DNA of 22,114 nucleotides from NCBI GenBank assembly GCA_001556125.1, contig LSIG01000054.1, positions 1-22,114 on the forward strand. Reading direction: 5' to 3'. Of the stretch, positions 14,781 through 22,114 are shown piece after piece. The notes under the pieces were generated by a model. It made no database searches. It was given only the letters and a program-made list of their open reading frames with translations, and was not told where the DNA came from. A program made the translations under genes and the position numbers. Positions within the stretch are counted from its first letter, which is position 1, and each line of letters opens with the position of its first letter. The DNA comes from Rhizobiales bacterium CCH10-E5. Lineage in GTDB: Bacteria; Pseudomonadota; Alphaproteobacteria; Rhizobiales; Beijerinckiaceae.

Positions 14781-16049
14781 TCAGTCGCTCGAGCCGAGCA
14801 GGCGACGCAGCGCCGGCATCGCCAGCGACAGCAGCGTTTCGCGTTCCACCGTGATGCGGGAGCTCACCGGCGTGCCCGGCGTCATCCGCAGTTCAGGGCC
14901 CTCCCCGGACGTCCAGACATAGCTGGACGGCGTTTCGGGGTCGCGATGCAGTGCGATGCGAACCGCGAAGGGAGCGCCTGTGCCCGTCACCTGTTGCACC
15001 AGCGAGGCATTGCCGAGGATGCGCGTCAGAGCCCGCTCGGTGATCGGCGCCTCCGAGACTTCCATCACGGTGCCGCGCACGCGGCCCTGCTCGCGCACCG
15101 GCAGCGAGGCGGGACGGATCAGCACTTCGTCGCCGATCTGCACCAGCTTACCGTCGGCCATCGAAACATAGGTCAGCGCTTCCAGCTTGCCGCTGAAATC
15201 CTCGGGGATGATGCTGAGAACGGGCTGTCCGGCCGTGACGAGGCCGTTCCGTTCCGCAGAAAGCTCGGCCACCGTGCCACTGACCGTGCTCTTCAGAACG
15301 GAGCCGCGCTCGAGTTCCGACCGTAGTGCTGCCATCTCGGATTGCAGCTGCTGGATCTGGAACTTGATCATCATGCGCTCGCGCTCGATCTTGCTGTCGG
15401 TCGCGAAGGGCTCCATCTTCATCGCGAGAAGATCGCTCTTGGCGCTGGCGAGTTGATCGGCGATCTGCTGCGTCTGAACGCGGGTTTCGAAGACGCGATT
15501 GCGCGTGGTCGATCCCAGCTCCATCAGCTTCACCTGGTCGCGCTCGAGATCGCGCTGCCAGGCGAGTCGGGTCTCCATATTGGCGATCCGGTCAACCAAC
15601 GCATTGCGGCGCTCAGCCCGGGTCTTTTCCTCCGTCTCGCGTTCGAAGACCTGGAGTGCCTCGGTCTCCCGTGCCTTCTGTTCGAGCGAGGCCATGTCGC
15701 GCTCGGCCTTCTGCAGCGCGTTGATCCTGTCGGGCAGCCGCACACGGGCCACGACCTGACCAGCGGTGACGTGGTCGCCCTCGTTCACGAGAATGGTCTC
15801 GACGATCCCATCCATCACCGAGCGCACCGGCTTCAGCAACTCGCCCGAGGTGTCGACCAGGACGCCGGTCCCGTTGACCCGCACCGGGACCTGAACGAAG
15901 CGACTCCAGACCACGGCGCCGCCCAGCAGGACGACCAGAGCCAGCAGCGCGCCGCGCGTCAGGCCGTTCGTGACATGCATCGTGTTCTGGAGCTTCCCGA
16001 TGCGGCTATGCGCATCGAGAGCTTCCTGCCGAAAAAGACCGCCTGCCAT
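14781..16049 (-). CDS. NHLP-system HlyD-like membrane fusion protein
   Basis: A 422-residue periplasmic adaptor that links the ABC exporter to an outer-membrane channel. One N-terminal membrane helix (about residues 32-51, GALLALVVLLGGAVVWS) is followed by a split lipoyl/biotinyl-like domain (LLKPVRSVMDGIVETILVNE then GDHVTAGQVVARV, and SVLKSTVSGTVAELSAERNG after the hairpin). A long charged coiled-coil hairpin spans about 110-265. The C-terminal beta-barrel segment includes QIGDEVLIRPASLPVREQGR. I chose the ATG at 16049, which has GGGGGG 6 bases upstream, over a TTG one codon earlier. First gene of the export operon. No TolC-like channel gene is in the window, so that partner must be elsewhere. 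The 109-base gap to the next gene contains a 7-bp inverted repeat (GCGGGGT 14744-14750 / ACCCCGC 14768-14774) that may attenuate or stabilise the transcript. Confidence 0.92.
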   Translation of the reverse strand: MAGGLFRQEALDAHSRIGKLQNTMHVTNGLTRGALLALVVLLGGAVVWSRFVQVPVRVNGTGVLVDTSGELLKPVRSVMDGIVETILVNEGDHVTAGQVVARVRLPDRINALQKAERDMASLEQKARETEALQVFERETEEKTRAERRNALVDRIANMETRLAWQRDLERDQVKLMELGSTTRNRVFETRVQTQQIADQLASAKSDLLAMKMEPFATDSKIERERMMIKFQIQQLQSEMAALRSELERGSVLKSTVSGTVAELSAERNGLVTAGQPVLSIIPEDFSGKLEALTYVSMADGKLVQIGDEVLIRPASLPVREQGRVRGTVMEVSEAPITERALTRILGNASLVQQVTGTGAPFAVRIALHRDPETPSSYVWTSGEGPELRMTPGTPVSSRITVERETLLSLAMPALRRLLGSSD

Positions 16050-16396
16050 CAACTGCCCCCCAAGGCGTCGCGCTGACCCGAACTCCCACGGTCCTCGCGA
16101 CCGATGGTCGACATCTAGGGGAGCGGCGTTAGCGCCTCGTAAAAACTTCCGCGCTTCAGGGGAACGTAAACAATTTGCTCGGCTTTTTGCTTTCAGCGTT
16201 GACGATCATTTAACAGAAAATACAAAATATTTACCGATTGTTTATCATTAATGCTGAACTAACGCAAAGACGTAACCTCATCAGCGAATGTTAACCGCTC
16301 CTGTGCGAAAGCAACCCGGAACGAAGCTGGGGGCGCTTGCTGTTGCGGCCCCGTTTCGTCACCCGTCGGACATGCGTCAATCTGGATAGGGCGAAG
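16050..16396. promoter_or_regulatory. AT-rich divergent regulatory region of the export operon
   Basis: 347 bases between the divergent adaptor and Bug-receptor genes, with no gene. About 16139-16275 is strikingly AT-rich compared with the rest of the window (for example ACAAAATATTTACC and TTGTTTATCATTAATG). Toward the plus gene, TTGACG (16199-16204) is followed 16 bases later by TACAAA (16221-16226), a fair sigma-70-like pair. No convincing pair could be fixed for the minus-strand export operon. Such AT-rich islands are typical binding sites for silencing proteins (MucR/Ros or H-NS-like) in this group of bacteria; that role is inferred. Confidence 0.5.
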
Positions 16397-17377
16397 ATGG
16401 TGAAGTCGGTCGCAACCTTGGCCCCGATCGCGGCGGTCGCCGCTGTATTGGCTGCCACACAGCCTGTCATCTCGGCCTCCCGACAGTATCCGGTCAAGCC
16501 CGTCATCATCGTCGTGCCGGCTCCGCGGGGTGGTGGCACGGACATCTTCGCACGGGAACTGGCCAAGATCGTCGAAGAAGACCTCAAGCAGGCGGTCATC
16601 ATCGACAACAGACCGCGCGGCGGCGGCATCGACGGCGTCAGCAAGGCCGTGTCGGCGTCGCCCGACGGCTACACGCTGGCCTTCGTCTGGAACAGCCCCC
16701 TCACCGCCAAGCCGCTCGCAACCCAGGTGCCCTACTCGCTGGAGAGCTATCAGGCGGTGATGTCGATCGGCTTTTCATCTTATGTGCTGTGCGCGCAGCC
16801 GGGTTTCCCGGCGGAGACGGCGCAGGAGTTCCTGAACGAGATCAAGGCCAAGCCCAATGGCTACAGCGTCGGCAATGACGGCGTGGGCGGCACCATGCAT
16901 CTGGCCTCGGAGCGCATCTTCCAGAAGATCGGCGCCAAGGTGAACGCCATTCCCTATGTCGGCTCGACCGATACGGCGCGTAATTTCCTGGCCGGTCAGG
17001 TGGACATCTATGGCGGTTCGCTCTCGACCATTCTGCCCCATGTCCGCGACAAGAAGGCCAAATGTCTCCTACTGACCTCGGCGGCTGACAATGCCGCCCT
17101 GCCCCAGGCGGGAGGCCTCGATAGCGTCGGCCTCGGCAGCGTCGAAACGGTCCTTTGGTGGGGGTTGATCGCACCGGCAGGGACACCGCGTCCGATCATG
17201 GACCGTCTTGAGGCCACCTTCACGAAGGCCGCCTCGACCGAGCGGTTCAAGGCGCTGATGGCCAAGCAGGGCGCCACGCCGAGAATCTCCGACGGTCGGC
17301 AGACCGATGCCCTGATCCGTTCCGAGGCCGAAGCGCTCAAGACCGTGGCGGATGGCGTCGGCCTCCGCAGGCACTGA
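16397..17377 (+). CDS. Bug/TctC-family periplasmic solute-binding protein
   Basis: A 326-residue secreted protein of the tripartite tricarboxylate transporter receptor family (PF03401). The signal peptide covers about residues 1-27 (APIAAVAAVLAATQPVISAS). YPVKPVIIVVPAPRGGGTDI is the conserved start of the mature domain, followed by VIIDNRPRGGGIDGVSKAVS, YSVGNDGVGGTMHLASE, INAIPYVGSTDTARNFLAGQ-like and LLTSAA segments in family order. The ATG at 16397 gives a clean signal peptide and has AGGG 6-8 bases upstream; a TTG at 16337 would add a basic extension. No TctA or TctB membrane partner is adjacent, which is common for Bug proteins; they bind carboxylates or other small anions, here unknown. 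Divergent from the export operon. Confidence 0.9.
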   Translation: MVKSVATLAPIAAVAAVLAATQPVISASRQYPVKPVIIVVPAPRGGGTDIFARELAKIVEEDLKQAVIIDNRPRGGGIDGVSKAVSASPDGYTLAFVWNSPLTAKPLATQVPYSLESYQAVMSIGFSSYVLCAQPGFPAETAQEFLNEIKAKPNGYSVGNDGVGGTMHLASERIFQKIGAKVNAIPYVGSTDTARNFLAGQVDIYGGSLSTILPHVRDKKAKCLLLTSAADNAALPQAGGLDSVGLGSVETVLWWGLIAPAGTPRPIMDRLEATFTKAASTERFKALMAKQGATPRISDGRQTDALIRSEAEALKTVADGVGLRRH

Positions 17378-17831
17378 AGGACCGGACCGGGACCGACGAG
17401 CGCGTTCGGCAGCGCTCGAGCCCGATCGGGAATGATCGTGTGCCGTGTCGGCCGCCAGCGTTCTCGCAATGATCGAGGGCGCCTTAAGAACAGGCCATAG
17501 CACGCCTGCGGCGCGCGCTCGCTCGTAGACCGGGGGTCCACGACGCGCTGTCCTTACCCGTGTCGGGGATGGACGCCGTGCGGCGATCCGGTATCGGGTC
17601 GCGATGGCGGCGACTGTGATCCTCACCAGGGCGGTGACGGGCCAAGGTCTACCGGAACGACTCTCGAACCCATTTGCGATCGAAGGGCGGCAGCCAGCGG
17701 AGCTGCCTCGGTTGATCTGAGGTTTTGGGGCTGGCGATCGGCGCGCTTCCGCGTTGGCCAGGCGGCAGCCGGGGTTGGCTGGCGCGCGCTGAAGCGAGCT
17801 CGATCGGCGTCTGTCGGGTGAGCCCGCTGGC
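17378..17831. other. gene-free convergent spacer
   Basis: 454 bases between the stops of the Bug gene and the ABC-2 permease gene. No frame looks convincingly coding. On the minus strand near 17650-17700 a short stretch reads RKWVRESFR before a stop, faintly like the C-terminal WVVERTF motif of IS5-type transposases, so a very decayed element is possible. TGAGCC CGCT GGCTCA at 17819-17834 is a perfect 6-bp hairpin containing the stop of the ABC-2 permease. Confidence 0.4.
17397..17418 (+). terminator. hairpin downstream of the Bug gene
   Basis: CGAGCGC (17397-17403) and GCGCTCG (17412-17418) form a 7-bp stem with an 8-base loop, 20 bases after the stop. A palindrome CCCGATCGGG follows directly at 17421-17430. 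No T tract, so the terminator call is tentative. Confidence 0.35.
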
Positions 17832-19364
17832 TCAGGCTGCTCTGCGCGGGCGGGCCGCGTACAGCACGCCCATCGTTGCCGCGGCAAGGACCGCACCCAG
17901 CATCGTGGCCGCGTAGTTGCCCGACAGCAGGGGCCAGACGGCTACCGCCACCATCGTCAAGGCGAGAAGTTCGATCAGCGTCACCGAAATGGGACTCTTC
18001 ATGCGCCGCCTGATCAGGCCTGTCCTCGCCAATCTGGGTTGATGCCACACATTGACGAGAATGCCGCAGGCAATGGCGCAGGCGACCCCGAGCAGACTGA
18101 CCAGCCCCGCCCAGGAATCGACGATCAGCAGCAGCATCAACGGCAGTGCGGCAAAGGTGACGGCCAGCCAGCCGATGGCGCCGAAACGCGCACGCGCCCG
18201 CAGACGCGGCTCCAGCGGCGCGGTCAGGGCCAACTCGGCTGCGTCATCGGCCGACATCGCGATCCAGGTCAGGCCGCCGGCAATCTGGCCGGACAGAACG
18301 ATCAGCACGGGCACCAGTGCCGCGGCGTCGTCGGCCCCGTTCGCCACGCGATAGACCGTGACGACCGCAAACGGCATCAGGAAAATGCACTGCATCAGGA
18401 TCTGCGACAAAAGCCATGGATCGCGCAAGATGAGGCGGCGTTCCTTGAGCATCAGCGCTGCCATGGGCGACCTTCCGAATGAGGCGCGACTGCGCCTCGG
18501 ACGGGCGGGAACCGGAGCCGCCGACCCTGCCGCCAGGACGGCATTGCGCACGAAACTCTCGGCGAGGCCGGCGAATATCAGCACGGCGACCACGGCGCTG
18601 CCGACCATCACGGCCGAGAGGGCCATAACATCGCCCGTCACGGCGCGGGCCGGCAGCGTCGCCCACTGCCAAAAGATTGACTGCGGGTTGGCTCCATAAC
18701 TTGCGACAAGCGCATCCTTGGGACCCGGCCCGAAAATGGCCTCCCATTGCACCATGACGATTACCAGCAGACCGGCCAGCGCGGCCGCAATCTGTGCCGC
18801 CACACGCGTGCTGCGGATACCGATCAGGCGAACCATCCCCATGGTCAGAGCGATCGCAATCGCCGTCGCGCCGAGCGCGAGCGCCATGATCAGCGGCAGA
18901 CCGGCCAGCCAGTGCGGTCCGCGCTGCAGCGACAGCAGGATCAGCGCTGGAGCGCCATAGAGGCCGGCCTTCGCGAGCGTGAAACCGAAGACGTTCAGAG
19001 CCCGGATCAGAAGCACGGATTGGGGCGGCAGCGGCGCGGAGAACATCAGATCGTAATCGCCGCGCGCATACAGCGCATAGGCCGCGGAATCGAGCGCGGC
19101 GGAGATCATGAGAACGAACAGAAAGGCGAGATTGATCGTCAGGGTGATCTGAACCCGCGGATCGGTCGGGTCCAGATCTCCAGCCGACTTCAACAGCAGG
19201 TGCGACACACCGAAGATGATCGTGCAGACCACGGCCAGCACGCCGGCGATGCGCCATGGACGCAGGGCCGTTTTCGGGCCTGCCATGTCGGCAACTCCGC
19301 GCAATGCCAGGCGGATCTCATGCGCCAGCACGCTGCGCGTCGCATGTGAAAGGAAGGCGCTCAT
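17832..19364 (-). CDS. ABC-2 type exporter permease
   Basis: A 510-residue integral membrane protein with about 10-12 hydrophobic helices in two halves and a central cytoplasmic segment (ARPRRSRASFGRSPMAALML then KERRLILRDPWLL). The pattern 'MALMLKERRLILRDPWLLSQ' is typical of permeases in two-gene ABC-2 exporters. The true start is the ATG at 19364, which overlaps the stop of the ATPase gene (TGATG); the frame is open further upstream but is antisense-like filler there. It acts with the preceding ATPase to export an unknown substrate (lipid, polysaccharide, peptide or drug). Ends ARPRRAA. Confidence 0.87.
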   Translation of the reverse strand: MSAFLSHATRSVLAHEIRLALRGVADMAGPKTALRPWRIAGVLAVVCTIIFGVSHLLLKSAGDLDPTDPRVQITLTINLAFLFVLMISAALDSAAYALYARGDYDLMFSAPLPPQSVLLIRALNVFGFTLAKAGLYGAPALILLSLQRGPHWLAGLPLIMALALGATAIAIALTMGMVRLIGIRSTRVAAQIAAALAGLLVIVMVQWEAIFGPGPKDALVASYGANPQSIFWQWATLPARAVTGDVMALSAVMVGSAVVAVLIFAGLAESFVRNAVLAAGSAAPVPARPRRSRASFGRSPMAALMLKERRLILRDPWLLSQILMQCIFLMPFAVVTVYRVANGADDAAALVPVLIVLSGQIAGGLTWIAMSADDAAELALTAPLEPRLRARARFGAIGWLAVTFAALPLMLLLIVDSWAGLVSLLGVACAIACGILVNVWHQPRLARTGLIRRRMKSPISVTLIELLALTMVAVAVWPLLSGNYAATMLGAVLAAATMGVLYAARPRRAA

Positions 19365-20113
19365 CAAGCGGCCTCTTCTCGCGCGACGATGTCGAGGAAC
19401 ACATCCTCGAGGGTCGACCCCTGCGAGCCGCCGCCGTCGCGCAGCTGCGCCATGGTGCCTTCGCAGACCAGACGGCCATTGCGAATGATGCCGATGCGGT
19501 CGCTGAGCCGCTCGGCGACCTCGAGGATATGGGTGGTCAGGATCACCGTGGCGCCAGTGGCGACACGGGCCTGAAGCAGCTCCTTCACATGGCGCGCCAT
19601 CGAGGCGTCGAGACCCGTCAGCGGCTCGTCGAGGATCAGCAGGTCGGGTTCGTGAATCAACGCGCCGGCCAGCGCCAGTTTCTGGCGCATGCCCTTGGAA
19701 AAGCCCTCGCAGCGCTGATCGGCCACGCGCCCCAGTTCGAGCGTCTCGAGCAAGGCGTCGCGGCGCTGCTGTGCGGCCCTGGGCTCGACCTGCCAAAGGC
19801 CGGCCACGAAATCGAGATACTCGACGGGCGTGAGCTTGTCGTAGACCATCGGCTCATCCGGTAGCCACGCCACCACGCGCTTGGCCGCGATCGGATCGCG
19901 CAGGCGGTCGATCCCGCAAATGCTGATCTCGCCCGCATCCGGCGCAAGCAGCCCTGCGACGATCCGGAGCGATGTCGTCTTCCCCGCCCCATTGGGACCC
20001 AGCAAGGCGTAGAGCTCACCCCGATGGATACGGAGATCGAGCCCGTTGACCGCCGTAAAGCCGCCAAACCGCTTGACCAGACCGCGGACGACCAGGGCAT
20101 CATGGTCACTCAT
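19364..20113 (-). CDS. ABC-2 type exporter ATPase
   Basis: A 249-residue ATP-binding subunit. Walker A GPNGAGKTT is at residues 39-47, the signature is FSKGMRQKLALAGAL (from 138; FSKGM in place of LSGGQ is normal for ABC-2 exporters), Walker B is LLILDEPLTGLD (about 159-170), and the H-loop is in VILTTHILEVAERLSDR. The ATG at 20113 (MSDHDALVV) is used because GGGAG lies 8 bases upstream and homologous proteins begin right before the ATPase fold; a longer form from 20245 is not needed. Coupled with the downstream permease by a one-base overlap. Confidence 0.93.
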   Translation of the reverse strand: MSDHDALVVRGLVKRFGGFTAVNGLDLRIHRGELYALLGPNGAGKTTSLRIVAGLLAPDAGEISICGIDRLRDPIAAKRVVAWLPDEPMVYDKLTPVEYLDFVAGLWQVEPRAAQQRRDALLETLELGRVADQRCEGFSKGMRQKLALAGALIHEPDLLILDEPLTGLDASMARHVKELLQARVATGATVILTTHILEVAERLSDRIGIIRNGRLVCEGTMAQLRDGGGSQGSTLEDVFLDIVAREEAA

Positions 20114-20433
20114 GCGAACGCTCCCATCACGATGGGACGTTATGCGGCATCGCAGGTGACGTTCCGGTAAACCGATAATCCCGAGAAGCCAGGAACGGTC
20201 CGCCTGCCCGTCCAGGCCAAAGCCGACATTGTTGGCAGGCCACACTCACGGACGACGACACATACCTCGCCGCCGACGTGCCAGACCAAAAGGGAGCGCG
20301 CGGTCGCGCTCATCGCAGATTGTGGTTCGGACTGGCCGAGCCCGGAACGAGCGGAGGCGTTTCTCCGCTGACGCGATGCGACCGACGCGGCGGCCGGCTC
20401 GGTGCCGCCCGGTCACGAGCCGGGTTTTCGCAT
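20114..20433. other. gene-free spacer upstream of the ABC-2 exporter
   Basis: 320 bases holding the leader/promoter of the minus-strand ABC-2 operon and the 3' end of the IalB transcript. Both flanking genes run on the minus strand. No promoter hexamers stand out, and no open frame looks like a real gene. The one clear structure is the hairpin at 20394-20423. Confidence 0.4.
20394..20428. terminator. hairpin downstream of the IalB-family gene
   Basis: CCGGCTCG (20394-20401) and CGAGCCGG (20416-20423) form a perfect 8-bp stem with a 14-base loop, beginning 10 bases after the IalB-family stop. The T run (GTTTT, 20424-20428) is on the plus strand, so for the minus-strand gene this is a hairpin without a U tail. 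Confidence 0.4.
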
Positions 20434-21111
20434 CTATGGTTCCCTGGCGAGCGCATCCAGCGCCTGGCTCAACCCGCGCATGGAGAACGGCAGTTTGATG
20501 TCACGGGACGCACCGTCCTTGAAGAGGATGGCGCCAGCCTCATTCAAACTCCGAAAGCGCTTCACGAGGTCGTCGCGCAGGACAAGCTCGGCCATGCACC
20601 CGATCGGAAGGCAACGCTGCCACGTGGCGCCGAACGGCTTTGCGTCCTTCTCTTCTGCCAAGAGTCCCGGCTGTGTCGACAGTGTCACGTTGTGGGGCAG
20701 GACGATCGTGACCGTCAGGGGATCGCTCTTGTTCACACGCCCGATCGCGATCTGCGCGATCGGCGCTTGCTGACCCTGGATCTGGATCGACTGGGCAATC
20801 TCGCAGATGCGCGCGGAGCCCGCCGGAACAGAGGGCCGCTCGCAGCGCAGCGTCCAATCGCCAAAGGACGCTGTCGTGCGATCAGGCGAGGAGCTGACCG
20901 GGGCAGCACGGGAGTTCTGTGGGGCTGCAGCCGCTGGCGCCGGTGTGCCCGCTCCCGCCGGAACCTGCGCCAGGGCCGCACTGCTGCCCAGCATCGCAAG
21001 CAGGCCAGCCATTGATGCCAGCCTGGTCGCCCGCCGCGCTGGAGAACAGGAGCCGGACGCCATCAACAGCGTGAATGTCCGTCGAGGACGAGCCGTGGCA
21101 ATGGGTTGCAT
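20434..21111 (-). CDS. invasion-associated locus B (IalB) family protein
   Basis: A 225-residue secreted protein of the IalB family (PF06776). After a long basic N-terminus, a signal peptide (SMAGLLAMLGSSAALAQ) is followed by a Pro/Ala-rich linker and the family domain starting FGDWTLRCE. Four cysteines (in LRCERP, RICEIAQ and RCLPIGCMAEL) fit the two disulfides expected in the periplasm. The later blocks IVLPHNVTLSTQPGLL and KRFRSLNEAGAILFKDG are also typical. The start is uncertain: ATG 21111 is listed, but ATGs at 21063 and 21012 would give a more normal signal peptide, and none has a strong ribosome-binding site. It begins 8 bases after the autotransporter stop, so they are likely one operon. 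IalB was named for erythrocyte invasion in Bartonella, but homologues occur in many free-living relatives, so virulence is not implied. Confidence 0.9.
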   Translation of the reverse strand: MQPIATARPRRTFTLLMASGSCSPARRATRLASMAGLLAMLGSSAALAQVPAGAGTPAPAAAAPQNSRAAPVSSSPDRTTASFGDWTLRCERPSVPAGSARICEIAQSIQIQGQQAPIAQIAIGRVNKSDPLTVTIVLPHNVTLSTQPGLLAEEKDAKPFGATWQRCLPIGCMAELVLRDDLVKRFRSLNEAGAILFKDGASRDIKLPFSMRGLSQALDALAREP

Positions 21112-21119
21112 CACCGGGT

Positions 21120-22114
21120 TCAGAAGCTCGCCCGGAGCATGCCCGATCCGGCAAAGCTGGTGGTGTTGCCGGAAGCGGACGCATCGAAGCGGCCACCGAG
21201 CGTCAGGGTGGGGGTCAGCTGGACGTCGGCGCCCGCGCTGAACAGCGCCGCGTCGCGGTTGGACCTCGCTCCCTCGATCACGAAGTTGGTATTCGCGATC
21301 CCGGTGAGGCTGGCGGCGAAGGTGACATCGCGCTGGAAGTAATGCGCCCAGGCGATCTCCGTGAACAGCGTCGTCTTGCGGCCACCCAGCATGGTCACGC
21401 TCGTGATCCTGAGGCCGAGATCGGAGCGCAACGCCGTGTTGGTATGGGAACGGCCGGTGACACCGGCAGCAGCGCCCGTGAAGCTGTTGGTCTCGCGGAA
21501 GTTCGGCGTGTGGACGCTCTGGATCTGAAGAGCGGCGATCGGGGAGACGGTGAAGCCGCCCGCACTGAAGAGATCATAGGCCGCCTGCAGCCTTCCGCCC
21601 CAGACATGGGCGCTGTAATCGGCGGTCGTGCCCAACCCGAGCGCCGGTACGTTGCGGCGCGTCTCGACCTGCATCGCGGCATAGGACAGCGAACCGGCCA
21701 GGCTGAGTGCCCCGATCTTCGTGGCGCCGTAGAGGCCGAGCTGGAAGATGTCGGCGTTGCTGGACCCGAGATTGCGGCCGAGTTCGGAGCGCGATTGTCC
21801 GCCCGCCAGCGCGAAGCCAATCACGGAGCCCGGCGCGATGCGGTAATCCGCGCCGACCGCAATATTGGCGTCCCTGATGTCGCGGGTCGACGAACCGGCA
21901 CCGGTGGCGTCCCCCTTGGTCCGATCGATCTGGCCAAAGGTTGCGCCCCAGACATGGAAGGTCGGCTCGAAGCGGACGGGCGCCGGCGCGGAGACCGCCC
22001 CCTTGCGGCCGGGCAGATCGGCCGTGAAGCCGACAGGGCCAGAGGTGCCGACCAGGCTGCCGTCGCGCCCGATCGCGAAGGGATCGAGCATCACGCGCAG
22101 GAACTGGTCCGAGA
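21120..22114 (-). CDS. autotransporter beta-barrel domain, 5'-truncated by window edge
   Basis: The last 331 residues of a type V secretion autotransporter; the frame is open to base 22114 and begins mid-protein (SDQFLRVMLDPFAIGRDGS). FHVWGATFGQ, an IAVGADYRIAPGSVIGFALA segment, HVWGGRLQAAYDLF, and SDLGLRITSVTMLGGRKTTL-like alternating strands are typical of the PF03797 barrel. The protein ends LRASF with a terminal Phe, the outer-membrane insertion signal. The passenger domain lies outside the window, so what it displays is unknown. Confidence 0.9.
   Translation of the reverse strand, partial: SDQFLRVMLDPFAIGRDGSLVGTSGPVGFTADLPGRKGAVSAPAPVRFEPTFHVWGATFGQIDRTKGDATGAGSSTRDIRDANIAVGADYRIAPGSVIGFALAGGQSRSELGRNLGSSNADIFQLGLYGATKIGALSLAGSLSYAAMQVETRRNVPALGLGTTADYSAHVWGGRLQAAYDLFSAGGFTVSPIAALQIQSVHTPNFRETNSFTGAAAGVTGRSHTNTALRSDLGLRITSVTMLGGRKTTLFTEIAWAHYFQRDVTFAASLTGIANTNFVIEGARSNRDAALFSAGADVQLTPTLTLGGRFDASASGNTTSFAGSGMLRASF

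Noticed and set aside
17640..17710. IS5-like transposase C-terminal fragment
   Set aside because: Only a handful of residues resemble WVVERTF, with a stop immediately after; too little to annotate as a mobile element.
17069..17896. 275-residue minus-strand open frame across the Bug gene 3' end and spacer
   Set aside because: Mostly antisense to the Bug gene with low-complexity Arg/Pro/Ala composition; no family pattern.
19365..19796. Upstream extension of the ABC-2 permease frame
   Set aside because: It overlaps the ATPase gene and is Arg/Ala-rich filler; the ATG at 19364 with a TGATG overlap is the natural start.

Overview
The window is high-GC DNA with dense coding, typical of an alphaproteobacterium. 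The gene content points to Hyphomicrobiales (a Bosea-, Methylobacterium- or Rhodopseudomonas-like organism): an IalB-family protein, a Bug/TctC-type receptor, a PF04392-type solute-binding protein, a classical autotransporter barrel, and small Asp/Glu-rich proteins common in that order. The order-level call is inference from families and composition. No rRNA, tRNA, CRISPR array or intact insertion sequence was seen.

Layout. (1) 1-1836: a small accessory patch with two coupled hypothetical genes on +, a convergent hypothetical on -, and about 400 bases without a confident gene. (2) 1837-6961, minus strand: a sensor-like/MFS fusion protein, a solute-binding protein coupled to it, and a D-Ala-D-Ala-ligase-like ATP-grasp enzyme. 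(3) 7144-8673, plus strand: an FAD enzyme of the vanillyl-alcohol oxidase/4-cresol dehydrogenase type, divergent from the MFS gene. (4) 8756-16049, minus strand: the most interesting region. An adaptor protein, a C39-peptidase ABC exporter and a second ABC exporter form the three-part NHLP/NHLM peptide export system. A terminator follows, then a gene for a 399-residue cysteine-free protein with a clear double-glycine leader. (5) 16397-17377, plus strand: a Bug/TctC-type periplasmic binding protein, divergent from the export operon across a markedly AT-rich spacer. (6) 17832-20113, minus strand: a two-gene ABC-2 type exporter. (7) 20434-22114, minus strand: an IalB-family protein preceded by the 3' part of an autotransporter that runs off the window.

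Proposed system. The adaptor, the C39 exporter and the partner exporter are co-transcribed and translationally coupled. The adjacent gene has the leader the C39 peptidase should recognise (LKxFEDALPxDVLKAVSGG, cut after Gly-Gly). Its predicted mature product is about 372 residues, much larger than usual cargo of these exporters. It consists of a Gly/Ala/Ser-rich region, eight tandem 11-residue Ala/Lys/Asp repeats and a cationic tail ending KISKKW. There is no nitrile-hydratase-like or Nif11 leader peptide and no lanthionine, radical-SAM or YcaO enzyme in the window, so this looks like a protein-secreting variant of the NHLP/NHLM machine. The FAD enzyme and the ATP-grasp enzyme lie close enough to be possible tailoring enzymes, but nothing in the sequence proves that. 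The function of the secreted protein (toxin, bacteriocin, adhesin, matrix or protective protein) cannot be decided from this window.
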